A stretch of DNA of 18,744 nucleotides from Planctomycetaceae bacterium. GTDB lineage: Bacteria; Planctomycetota; Planctomycetia; Pirellulales; Thermoguttaceae. Position numbers and translations under genes: made by a program. This document shows positions 1 through 7,126 of the stretch, piece by piece. The stretch covers positions 1-18,744 of the forward strand of contig JAITQJ010000198.1 of the NCBI GenBank assembly GCA_031288955.1. The letters are read 5' to 3'. The notes below the pieces were generated by a model. The model worked only from the letters and a program-made list of their open reading frames with translations. It did not search any database and was not told where the DNA came from. The first letter of the stretch is position 1, and every line of letters begins with the position of its first letter.

Positions 1-485
1 GACACCGTTTACCAACGCTTCCGGCGGTGGACAAAGAAAGGAGTTTTCGAACGTATTGAAAATTACTTGCAGTCGCAAGTAATTGAAACAAAAGGCGTTA
101 CGGAATTAGCGATGGACAGTACCTATATCAAGGTACATGCTCATGGAACGGGGGCACCTAAAAAAAGGGGGACCAATCTATCGGCAAAAGCCGAGGAGGC
201 AACACGACAAAGATTCACGTGGTCGTAGCCTCTGCGTCTTTGCCGATAGTCCGTAGTCTCTCGCCGGGTTTGCGGCAGACGACCCGGAAGGACAGAAGTT
301 GATGGAGGCAATACCGCAGGATATTTGTAACGGAAAGCCTTTGTTAATGGACAAGGCGTATGAGGGTAATGCGTGCCGCAAAAAGGCAAGAAAATGCAAA
401 ATGAAGCCGGTGGTGCCGCCGAAGCAAAATCGAAGGTACAAGTGGAGGTTATGATAAAGAGTTGTACAAACACCGCAACATAGTC
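1..485 (+). pseudogene. IS5-family (IS427-like) transposase remnant, frameshifted and truncated
   Basis: Conceptual translation gives a DDE transposase of the IS5 type broken over all three forward frames. Frame 1 (from base 1) reads DTVYQRFRRW and ELAMDSTYIKVHAHGTGAPKK, with the first catalytic Asp at 115-117. The reading then moves to frame 3 near 160-171 (QSIGKSRGGNTTKIHVVV), to frame 2 between about 265 and 281 (DPEGQKLMEAIPQDI, then LLMDKAYEGN with the second catalytic Asp at 350-352), and back to frame 3 at about 450 (YDKELYKHRN). Similarity stops near 485, before the segment that should carry the catalytic Glu, so the 3' end is missing. The 5' end lies outside the window. The first shift sits on a run of seven A and five G, which could have been a slippage site in the intact element, but the later shifts and the in-frame stop at 452-454 show that it is dead. 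No terminal inverted repeat was recognised. Confidence 0.85.
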
Positions 486-496
486 ATTAGCATTTC

Positions 497-525
497 TTGC
501 GGACGAAACTTGTCTGTGCTATACT
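497..525 (+). promoter_or_regulatory. Candidate promoter for the glycosyltransferase gene
   Basis: TTGCGG (497-502), a 17-base spacer and TATACT (520-525) with an extended -10 TGC directly before it. The expected start of transcription near 531 is about 33 bases before the TTG start codon at 564. The -35 box matches consensus at only three of six positions, so support rests mainly on the extended -10. Confidence 0.4.
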
Positions 526-563
526 GAACCGCGAAATGGAAATTTAATTACCGAACAAATCTA

Positions 564-1376
564 TTGAAAACGTCGCTTATTATTTTGACATACAATCAAC
601 CGGAGTTTTTGAATATCGTTTTGCAATCCGTGATTGAGCAAACCCGGCTGCCGGAAGAAATCATCATTGCTGATGACGGTTCGGACGAGACAACCGCCGA
701 AGTTGTGCGGTCATTTATGACAAAAACATCCGTTCCGATTCTGCATACATACCATCCGCATAACGGTTTCCGTGTAATGCTTGCGCGGAACAATGCGGCT
801 GCGGTATCAAGCGGGGATTATCTGATATTTATTGACGGCGATTGCTTTTTGCATCCGTGCTTTATTGCCGACCATCAGTCATTTGCCGAAACGAATCATT
901 ATGCGGCAGGCAGGAGGGTCAACATCCGCCAAAAGCGCAGGGAATACATTTTACGCACCGGCAACCGGTCAATTTCGCTCTTCAGTTGGGGAACGGGCAA
1001 AAAACTGCATAGTATCCGGTCCCGGTTTTTATCCTATCTGCGTCAAAAATCGCAAAGCGGCGGAATGGCAAGTGCGAACTTCGGCGTTTGGAAAAGCGAT
1101 TTTGAAAAAGTGAACGGTTTCAACGAACGGCTGGCGGGGTACAGCGGCTGCGACTACGAAATAGCGCAGCGGCTTGAAAATTCCGGTGTCAAACGCAAGT
1201 TGCTGGTTCATTGGGGCATTGCGTATCATTTTGACCATCCGCTGACGAAGCGGGTTCGCTGGTCTGAAAATGCACAACATAATTTGATACGGCAAGTTCT
1301 GAGCGAGGAAAAAGAACGCTGCTGTACCGGATTGAACCGCGCCGCTGCCGAAGGCGTTCAGATTATTAACCGCTAA
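564..1376 (+). CDS. Glycosyltransferase family 2 protein
   Basis: A 270-residue GT-A fold glycosyltransferase, expected to move a sugar from a nucleotide donor to a cell-surface glycan; donor and acceptor cannot be told. The N-terminus SLIILTYNQPEFL is the usual GT2 opening, followed by EEIIIADDGSDE. The metal/nucleotide-binding DxD is D91-G92-D93 (FIDGDCF). Near residues 185-205, GFNERLAGYSGCDYEIAQRL resembles the C-terminal galactosyltransferase-type domain (Glyco_transf_7C), with D197 and E199 as likely catalytic or acceptor-site acids. There is no membrane segment or signal peptide, so it probably acts at the cytoplasmic face. The start is TTG: the frame is closed by TGA at 525-527 and contains no ATG or GTG before the conserved N-terminus. 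The gene stands alone, next to the transposase remnant, without other glycan genes. Confidence 0.88.
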   Translation: MKTSLIILTYNQPEFLNIVLQSVIEQTRLPEEIIIADDGSDETTAEVVRSFMTKTSVPILHTYHPHNGFRVMLARNNAAAVSSGDYLIFIDGDCFLHPCFIADHQSFAETNHYAAGRRVNIRQKRREYILRTGNRSISLFSWGTGKKLHSIRSRFLSYLRQKSQSGGMASANFGVWKSDFEKVNGFNERLAGYSGCDYEIAQRLENSGVKRKLLVHWGIAYHFDHPLTKRVRWSENAQHNLIRQVLSEEKERCCTGLNRAAAEGVQIINR

Positions 1377-1409
1377 CCGGCTCGGCACGCCGTTTGAACG
1401 TTTCTGCTC

Positions 1410-1438
1410 TTGTTTTTTTACCGCACTTTCTTTATTAT
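1410..1438 (+). promoter_or_regulatory. Weak candidate promoter for the lipoprotein gene
   Basis: TTGTTT (1410-1415), a 17-base spacer and TATTAT (1433-1438), about 25 bases before the ATG at 1464. The -10 matches five of six consensus bases and the -35 three of six. It lies in an AT-rich stretch, so chance is a real alternative. Confidence 0.3.
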
Positions 1439-1463
1439 CCGGCAGTTTTTACGTTAACCCTAA

Positions 1464-2216
1464 ATGATGACGGCGCGATGCAACACGATAATACTGCGGA
1501 CAGTGGTGACCGTTTTATGCGCCTTGTTTAGCGGCTGCGGAACAACAAAATGGAGCGATACAAGCCGGACAGCAACCGAGCAACTGCTCATCAGCAACGC
1601 TATCGACAGGGCAGTTGATAGAGTTGATTTCAGTCCGCTTTGCCGCCGAAAATGTTTCGTCAAAACCGATTCCATCGCCCAAACCATTGACCACGATTAT
1701 ATGGCGATGACAGTTCGGCAGCAAATAGCGGCAGCCGGTGCTGCGTTAGCCGCCAGCGAAGCGGATGCCGATTTTATCGTTGAGGTGCGCAGCGGCGCAG
1801 TCGGGACAGACCGCGACGAGTTTTTAGTCGGCATACCGGCACTGACGCTGCCGGCAATTCCGGGAACAACGATTTCGGGTGCCGTCATACCGGAGATACC
1901 GGTTATTAAGCGGACGCGGCAGCAAGGCATCGCCAAACTTGCGCTGTTCGCTTACAACAAACATACGGGACAGTCCATTTGGTCATCGGGCAACAATCGG
2001 GGCGAGAGTACGGCAAAAAATGTTTGGGTCGGCGGTTTGGGTCCGTGGACGACAGGTACGATTCGTGATGCGGCGACCTTTGCCGGACAACCTGTGCCGG
2101 TATTATTCGGCGAAACGGGACAAACAGGCAATTCCTGGATAGACACACCGCAGGTTTTTCCCGAACACGGACAGCCGGCACCGCCGCCGGTACTTGCACC
2201 GCCGCCAAGAAAATAA
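1464..2216 (+). CDS. Planctomycete lipoprotein (DUF6655-like)
   Basis: A 250-residue exported protein of unknown function. The N-terminus has a short basic stretch, a hydrophobic core (IILRTVVTVLCALF, about residues 9-22) and a lipobox-like F-S-G-C ending at Cys25, so the mature protein is probably lipid-anchored. The sequence after the cysteine, GTTKWSDTSRTATEQLLIS, and the segments FIVEVRSG and GIPALTLPAIPG match my memory of a planctomycete family labelled DUF6655; that assignment is from recall, not a search. The C-terminus is a proline-rich tail (PAPPPVLAPPPRK). The gene begins with two consecutive ATG codons (1464, 1467) without a Shine-Dalgarno sequence. It is followed within 8 bases by a strong terminator-like hairpin, so it is probably monocistronic. 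The Phe at lipobox position -3 is unusual. Confidence 0.75.
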   Translation: MMTARCNTIILRTVVTVLCALFSGCGTTKWSDTSRTATEQLLISNAIDRAVDRVDFSPLCRRKCFVKTDSIAQTIDHDYMAMTVRQQIAAAGAALAASEADADFIVEVRSGAVGTDRDEFLVGIPALTLPAIPGTTISGAVIPEIPVIKRTRQQGIAKLALFAYNKHTGQSIWSSGNNRGESTAKNVWVGGLGPWTTGTIRDAATFAGQPVPVLFGETGQTGNSWIDTPQVFPEHGQPAPPPVLAPPPRK

Positions 2217-2223
2217 TTGGGGC

Positions 2224-2252
2224 AAAGCGCAAGCAATTTTACTTGCGCTTTT
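2224..2252 (+). terminator. Intrinsic terminator after the lipoprotein gene
   Basis: A perfect 10-base stem, AAAGCGCAAG (2224-2233) with CTTGCGCTTT (2242-2251), and an 8-base loop begins 8 bases after the stop codon at 2216. The U-tract is short (TTTT, 2249-2252). CTTGCGC recurs at 2254-2260 and 2264-2270, so the 5' arm has three possible partners. Confidence 0.65.
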
Positions 2253-2280
2253 GCTTGCGCTTACTTGCGCGGCGTATGAT
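2251..2280 (+). promoter_or_regulatory. Weak candidate promoter upstream of the repeat protein
   Basis: TTGCTT (2251-2256), an 18-base spacer and TATGAT (2275-2280), just downstream of the terminator. It would give an untranslated leader of about 170 bases before the ATG at 2461. The rest of 2281-2460 shows no strong structure. Support is only consensus similarity. Confidence 0.25.
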
Positions 2281-2460
2281 AAATTGAATGAAGAATGAAG
2301 GCACCAGATTTATGCTGAAGCGTTTTCCGTTTTCAGACGTTGTCCGTGATTCATCAAAAAACGTGTATTTAACTGAAGAGTTTGATATTTTCAGCCGATT
2401 TATGGGGGTAAGTGCCGTAATAATCAGCACAACCGGTATAGATTAACAGCAGGAAACGAT

Positions 2461-5400
2461 ATGGAATACGATAAAACTCGCAAAGGATTTTACGGAGCAT
2501 TGCCCGGACTTATTCTCGCCGCTTTTTTCAGTGTCGGCGTTGTGTTTGCCGACGGATTGAGCGATTTTGAAAAAATGCTGCAAGATGCCATTCAGGACAA
2601 TGCGTCTGCGGAACAGAAAACCGCGGCAAGGACAGCGTCTAATACTCCGGCGTTGGTGAGCAAAAAGAAGGCGGATGCCGCTCCGCTGCCGGAGGCTGCC
2701 GGTAAAGAGCCGAAGGTTTTGGAAGCGAAAAAAGTCGCGGCAACTGCGGTGAAGGACAAAAAAACAGCAGAGAAAAAGCCGGAGGCAGCAGCCTTGAAGG
2801 CTGCCGAAATTATTGACGGCGGTTGGGCTACCGTGGAACCAAACGACCCGAATACCGTTGTGCCTGATAACGAAAAAGAGGAAGTTGCCGAAGAAAAGAA
2901 AGAGACGGCAGTAGAAGAAACAGAGGAAGAAGCGGAAACAGAAACAGAGACAAAAGCGGAAGTGAAAGAAGTTCCGGCGGAAGAACCGGAAACAGAAGAG
3001 CCGGAGGCGGCAGATTCTGTTTCCCCGGAAACGAAAGTTGCCGAGAAAATTGTTGAGAAAGTTACTGAAAAGGCTGTTGAGAAGGCAACTGATAAAGTTG
3101 CGGAAGGCACGGCAAAACCAGCGAGACCGGAAAAGCCGGCAGTGATAGCGGCACCCGCTAAAAAAGAGGAAGCGGAGACAGAGAAGCCGGAAAAGTCTGA
3201 AAAACCTGATGCTGCCGCCAAAGCAGATAACGCCGCTCCCGCCAAAATTGCTGAACGAAAGACACCCGTGTCTGTTCCTGATTTTGACGTTGACGATGAA
3301 AAGAAATACACCGTTCTTGACGCTTCGCTTGTAGGCGACTCCAACGGCAAAAATAAAGTCAAACTGATGTACGATGAAATCATCAACGGTTTACGGGCGC
3401 GGAACATTACCGGAAAATACGAGATGTTCAAGAATTATGCCCGAAGCACGTTGAAAGGCACTGACGGTATTAACACCGGCAGTGAACTCGACGGACGCTG
3501 CCGGTTGAGTTGGTACAAAAAACTTTACAACGACCCGATTCAAAGCGTTATCGAAGTCGAAGAGTACAGCCGGGAACTGCATCAGGGTTTAAGCGGTAGC
3601 CATCGCGGGCTTGCCGAACTGATGCCGGGTATCCGCAAACGAATGGACGTTGATGAACGGACAGACGGCGGTATCAAGTTTCCAGAGTGTAAAACACCGC
3701 AAGAGGCATTGGCAGCGGTCAAGGGCAGTTTGATGACCGCCGCATCGGCACACGCAAGAGCAATGTCCGGTTTTACGCAAGCAGAAATAAAAGAGTTGTC
3801 TGACAATCTTGTCCAGACTTTTGCCGGCAAAGGCTGCGTGAACGGTCATACCGTTCCGGCGCGGTCGGTTGGACGCAAACACGCCGATATTATGGACAAG
3901 ATGGACAGGGCGGCGATGTACGATGCGGCAGAGGCACTGATACCGCTGTCGAATCCGGCATTGCTGGCACTGCTTGATAAGTTGCCGGCAAGCGTCGGTC
4001 AGTCGGTGATGATAAACGGAACAAAGGTGCAGCGGCTTTCAACTGCCGCCGGAGACATTATCATCGGCGGAAAAGAAAACAACGTGTATGATTTGGATTC
4101 TCCGGTGATGCGCGATGTTATTTGCGTCATCGACCTGGACGGCAATGATACGTACCGCGAAGGAACGTGCAGTTTAGACAGACCGGTTTTCGCCGTCATT
4201 GATTTGCACGGCAACGATACATATACAGGCAGCAAACCGGGAATTCAGGGCGGCAGCGTGCTGGGCGTTTCGATTCTTATTGATGCCGAAGGCGATGACA
4301 CTTACAGTGCCGTTGACCTGGCACAAGGTTCATCAATGGGCGGTGCCGGTATTCTTATCGACCTTGCCGGTAACGACAAATACAAAGCATTACGCCGTGT
4401 ACAGGGACACGCCTTGTTCGGCTTGGGTATGCTGATAGATAAAAAAGGCACGGATAATTATCACGCTGCTCTTTGGGCGCAGGGTTTCGGTGCGCCGCAC
4501 GGCTTCGGCGTTTTAGAAGATGCTGAAGGCAACGACCATTATTACTGCGGCGGTTTGTATCTTGACTCGTATCCTGAACATCCGGGCTATGACGGCTGGG
4601 GACAAGGGGTCGGAGCCGGTATCCGGCAGGTTGCCAACGGCGGTATCGGTGTGATAATTGACGGCAGCGGTGATGACGTGTATGAAGTTGATTACTTTGG
4701 ACAAGGCGGCGGATACTGGCTTGGAGTCGGTTTTGCGCGGGACTTCGGCGGTAACGATATTCGGCACGGAACAACGAAAACAGCATACGACGGCAGCAAG
4801 CGGCAGCAGCAGGAATGGACGCGGTTTGCCAACGGTTTCGGCTGCCATTATTCGCTCGGCTATCTGTTCGATGACGAAGGTAACGATATGTACGGGGGCA
4901 GAATTATGGGAACCGGTATGGCTTGGGACTTGTCTATCGGCTACTTGTGCGACTTTAACGGCAGCGATAAATTCACGGCAACCGGCGGAATGACGCAGGG
5001 TGTCGGTGCCGAAGGCAGTATCGGGATTCTGTTCTCCTACGGCGGTAACGATGAATTTCAGGGACGCAATCAGGCTTATGCCAGCAACGGGATTACGTAT
5101 CATTCGCCCTCTAATTGCGGCGGTAATTTCAGTTTCGTCATCAATTACGGCGGAATAGATACTTACGGCAGCGGGGCAAAGAATAACGCTTATGTTCAGC
5201 GGGGCGCACAGGGCGGTTTCCTGATTGACCGACCGACGGAAGCCGAAGCGGCAGGAAACAGCGTTGCTCTGAAAGCAATGATTGAAAAACGCAATCAGGA
5301 GATTGCCGATTACGATGCCGATGTTGCTCAAAAGAAAGAGGAGGCAGCGGCAAGAGGACGGCGGTATGTTCCCCGAACAAGAAGACCGCAGCCGATAACG

Positions 5401-5490
5401 GAAGCAGAACAGCAGCAAATCGGCGCAGTACCGTCCTTTAACAGTGCGGAAGCAATGAAAACAAGCGGGACGGAAGCAAGCGTGAAATGA
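2461..5490 (+). CDS. Large exported protein with E/K/A-rich linker and 12 G-x-D-x-[YF] repeats
   Basis: A 1009-residue protein that I cannot name. Residues 1-30 form a signal peptide (hydrophobic core 13-29, likely cleavage after VFA30), so it is exported. Residues about 45-280 are low-complexity and rich in Ala, Glu, Lys and Pro, including heptad-like EKIVEKVTEKAVEKA. Residues about 281-545 look like a helical globular region. From about 545 to 905 it is built of repeats with consensus G-x-G-x-L-I-D-x-x-G-[ND]-D-x-Y. The G of each G-x-D falls near residues 561, 584, 611, 637, 663, 690, 737, 764, 807, 834, 862 and 898, a basic period of about 27 with longer units in three or four places. The regular spacing suggests a beta-solenoid; the clustered Asp suggests metal binding, perhaps calcium, but both are inference. 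A charged C-terminal tail follows. AGGAAA lies 5 bases before the ATG, a better ribosome site than most genes here have. Planctomycete proteins with similar GDDTY repeats exist, to my recollection, without known function. Confidence 0.85.
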   Translation: MEYDKTRKGFYGALPGLILAAFFSVGVVFADGLSDFEKMLQDAIQDNASAEQKTAARTASNTPALVSKKKADAAPLPEAAGKEPKVLEAKKVAATAVKDKKTAEKKPEAAALKAAEIIDGGWATVEPNDPNTVVPDNEKEEVAEEKKETAVEETEEEAETETETKAEVKEVPAEEPETEEPEAADSVSPETKVAEKIVEKVTEKAVEKATDKVAEGTAKPARPEKPAVIAAPAKKEEAETEKPEKSEKPDAAAKADNAAPAKIAERKTPVSVPDFDVDDEKKYTVLDASLVGDSNGKNKVKLMYDEIINGLRARNITGKYEMFKNYARSTLKGTDGINTGSELDGRCRLSWYKKLYNDPIQSVIEVEEYSRELHQGLSGSHRGLAELMPGIRKRMDVDERTDGGIKFPECKTPQEALAAVKGSLMTAASAHARAMSGFTQAEIKELSDNLVQTFAGKGCVNGHTVPARSVGRKHADIMDKMDRAAMYDAAEALIPLSNPALLALLDKLPASVGQSVMINGTKVQRLSTAAGDIIIGGKENNVYDLDSPVMRDVICVIDLDGNDTYREGTCSLDRPVFAVIDLHGNDTYTGSKPGIQGGSVLGVSILIDAEGDDTYSAVDLAQGSSMGGAGILIDLAGNDKYKALRRVQGHALFGLGMLIDKKGTDNYHAALWAQGFGAPHGFGVLEDAEGNDHYYCGGLYLDSYPEHPGYDGWGQGVGAGIRQVANGGIGVIIDGSGDDVYEVDYFGQGGGYWLGVGFARDFGGNDIRHGTTKTAYDGSKRQQQEWTRFANGFGCHYSLGYLFDDEGNDMYGGRIMGTGMAWDLSIGYLCDFNGSDKFTATGGMTQGVGAEGSIGILFSYGGNDEFQGRNQAYASNGITYHSPSNCGGNFSFVINYGGIDTYGSGAKNNAYVQRGAQGGFLIDRPTEAEAAGNSVALKAMIEKRNQEIADYDADVAQKKEEAAARGRRYVPRTRRPQPITEAEQQQIGAVPSFNSAEAMKTSGTEASVK

Positions 5491-5506
5491 ATAATTAAAA
5501 ATGAAC

Positions 5507-5574
5507 AATGAATAATGAAAAGAAAACGAAAATAGAAACGGGCTGAACCCGTCCGGCATTATTCATTATTCATT
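5507..5574. repeat. Inverted repeat enclosing a small hairpin
   Basis: AATGAATAATGAA (5507-5519) is the exact reverse complement of TTCATTATTCATT (5562-5574). Between the arms is a second hairpin, ACGGG (5538-5542) with CCCGT (5548-5552). It fills most of the gap between two exported-protein genes. It could be a terminator of the upstream gene (no clear T-run follows) or a small interspersed palindromic element. Confidence 0.5.
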
Positions 5575-5605
5575 TCTAACAGACTAACTTTAATAACAAA
5601 CGACG

Positions 5606-7030
5606 ATGAATAAGCATTGGTTATTGACAACTTTGCTCGGTGTTGCCCTGCAAGGAATCCTTTATGGTGATAATTATACTTTAGACGGAACCGAAGAGCC
5701 GGATAACATTCCGAACTTTGCGGTCAATGCCGTCGATGCTCCGGTGCGGATTAAGGTTTCGGAAAATGCACCGCAGGCGGATACCGAAAAAGACGCATTG
5801 GTGCGCGACGGCGATGTACCGCTGAATCCGCCGCTGCTTGTCAAGTTGCCCAACGGCGAGTTGAAAACGTCCGAACATTACACACTGGTACAGTATAATT
5901 CCAGTCCGAGTAATAACAGGAAAGGAAATGCGTCATCGGGCGATAAAAAGGCGGACAGCAAAACGGAGGGCAATCCGAATCACGTCCCGAACGATTGGAA
6001 TTCATTAAGCGATACCGAAAAAGTAGCGAGGCTGAAGGTCTCTATCCGTTCGACATTGATTGCAAACACGAAACGGGGCTTGAATACGCAGAACAATTCG
6101 CCGCACGATATTTTGCTGATGACGCTTCCCTACGGAGCGGATGCGAAAGTTTGGCAGCCGAATCCGAATGCGAATTCCCGTGATAAAAATGACCCGAAGG
6201 GGACGGCGGTGTATTCCATCGGAGCGTTATGCTGGAATTATCCTTGCGGAGGCAAGACGATATTGCGCACGGACGGCAGCCGGGTTTTTGCGAAACTCGG
6301 TTACGGTTACCAGCAGCGTGCCGGTTCAATGCTGGCAATGATGTCGATGTCGAACATTATGCCGGATTACGAATTAAAAGTTGCCGGCGGTGCGTTTGCG
6401 ATAGCGGATTTGATTGAGAGCGAAAAGACCTCGGTTTCGAGCGGACAAAACCTTTCACAGGTGTTGACGGGGCTTGCATTTTACTGCAAAGTCAAAGACC
6501 AATGGAAAAACGATTTGGGCGAGACGTGGAACATTGAACGGATGACGACCGAAGAACTGAACAGACCGATTGACCAGGGTTCGAGCGATGTAACGGATTG
6601 GCTTCTCGGTTTAACCTCGGCGGTGAAGTTATACGAAGGCGAACACAAACCGATACGGGGTTCGCTGGCTTTGGCGAAGAAGCAGTTGAAGACGTATCAG
6701 GATTTTGTGTTATCGGTTCAGAACGACCAGTATTTGTGGCATCCGAAATTTTTCCTTTATAAGGGGACAAATCCTGATGCTTATGAAACGCTTTATTCAA
6801 GCGGACACATTTTGCGCTGGTTATTGTTATCGTTATCGGACAAGGAGTTGCAGAGTCCGGCAGTGGTGCGGTCGGTAGCATCGCTGACTTCGGTAACAAA
6901 CCGGATACCGGCGAACATTACGGCATCGGCATTGACTGACCGGCAGTTGGAATCGCTTGCGGTATCGCTGCATACCTTGTCGATATATTACCAAAGAGTT
7001 TTCGGCGGAGAAGAATTGTCAATGCGGTAA
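5606..7030 (+). CDS. Exported planctomycete conserved protein of unknown function
   Basis: A 474-residue protein with a signal peptide (MNKHWLLTTLLGVALQGILYG, likely cleavage after G21). Residues about 22-135 are polar and poorly structured. The remainder looks alpha-helical: YGYQQRAGSMLAMMSMSNI, ADLIESEKTS, LTGLAFY, ETWNIERMTTEELNRPI, DWLLGLTSAVKLYEGEH, and YSSGHILRWLLLSLSDKEL starting at residue 397. This order of motifs recalls a large planctomycete family often carrying misleading automatic names, and it may fold as an alpha/alpha barrel like prenyltransferase or squalene-cyclase repeats. That is from memory of the family and no catalytic residues can be named. No Shine-Dalgarno sequence precedes the ATG. 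It sits between two other exported-protein genes on the same strand and ends just before a terminator. Confidence 0.78.
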   Translation: MNKHWLLTTLLGVALQGILYGDNYTLDGTEEPDNIPNFAVNAVDAPVRIKVSENAPQADTEKDALVRDGDVPLNPPLLVKLPNGELKTSEHYTLVQYNSSPSNNRKGNASSGDKKADSKTEGNPNHVPNDWNSLSDTEKVARLKVSIRSTLIANTKRGLNTQNNSPHDILLMTLPYGADAKVWQPNPNANSRDKNDPKGTAVYSIGALCWNYPCGGKTILRTDGSRVFAKLGYGYQQRAGSMLAMMSMSNIMPDYELKVAGGAFAIADLIESEKTSVSSGQNLSQVLTGLAFYCKVKDQWKNDLGETWNIERMTTEELNRPIDQGSSDVTDWLLGLTSAVKLYEGEHKPIRGSLALAKKQLKTYQDFVLSVQNDQYLWHPKFFLYKGTNPDAYETLYSSGHILRWLLLSLSDKELQSPAVVRSVASLTSVTNRIPANITASALTDRQLESLAVSLHTLSIYYQRVFGGEELSMR

Positions 7031-7065
7031 AGTCAGCAGTGAAAGAGCCGAAAAAGATGACAAAG

Positions 7066-7092
7066 AGCCGGAGGTGATAATCTCCGGCTTTT
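7066..7092 (+). terminator. Intrinsic terminator after the 5606-7030 gene
   Basis: AGCCGGAG (7066-7073) pairs perfectly with CTCCGGCT (7082-7089) across an 8-base loop and runs into TTTT (7089-7092). It lies 36 bases after the stop codon. A TATAAT box begins only 5 bases downstream. Confidence 0.75.
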
Positions 7093-7096
7093 CGGC

Positions 7097-7102
7097 TATA
7101 AT
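7097..7102 (+). promoter_or_regulatory. -10 box (TATAAT) for the TlpA-like gene
   Basis: A perfect TATAAT in the context GGCTATAATGG, 24 bases before the ATG at 7127. With a 17-base spacer the -35 would fall on GTGATA (7074-7079), inside the loop of the preceding terminator, matching four of six consensus bases. Confidence 0.5.
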
Positions 7103-7126
7103 GGTCTTGTCTTTTGCATTGGATAA

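Noticed and set aside
141..473. Minus-strand frame of 110 codons
   Set aside because: It is antisense to the transposase remnant, where the plus strand gives clear DDE transposase motifs.
2242..2270. Three CTTGCGC copies as a CRISPR-like or iteron array
   Set aside because: Units are only 7 bases with spacings of 12 and 10 bases, and the first belongs to a terminator stem; no spacers or cas genes are present.
2592..3431. Long open frame on the minus strand (279 codons)
   Set aside because: It is antisense to the E/K/A-rich linker of the large exported protein; its Ser/Ala/Phe/Thr-rich product is the mirror of that composition and resembles no protein.
4513..5559. Long open frame on the minus strand (348 codons)
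   Set aside because: It lies opposite the G-x-D repeats and runs into the intergenic palindrome; the repeated codons of the real gene explain the lack of stops.
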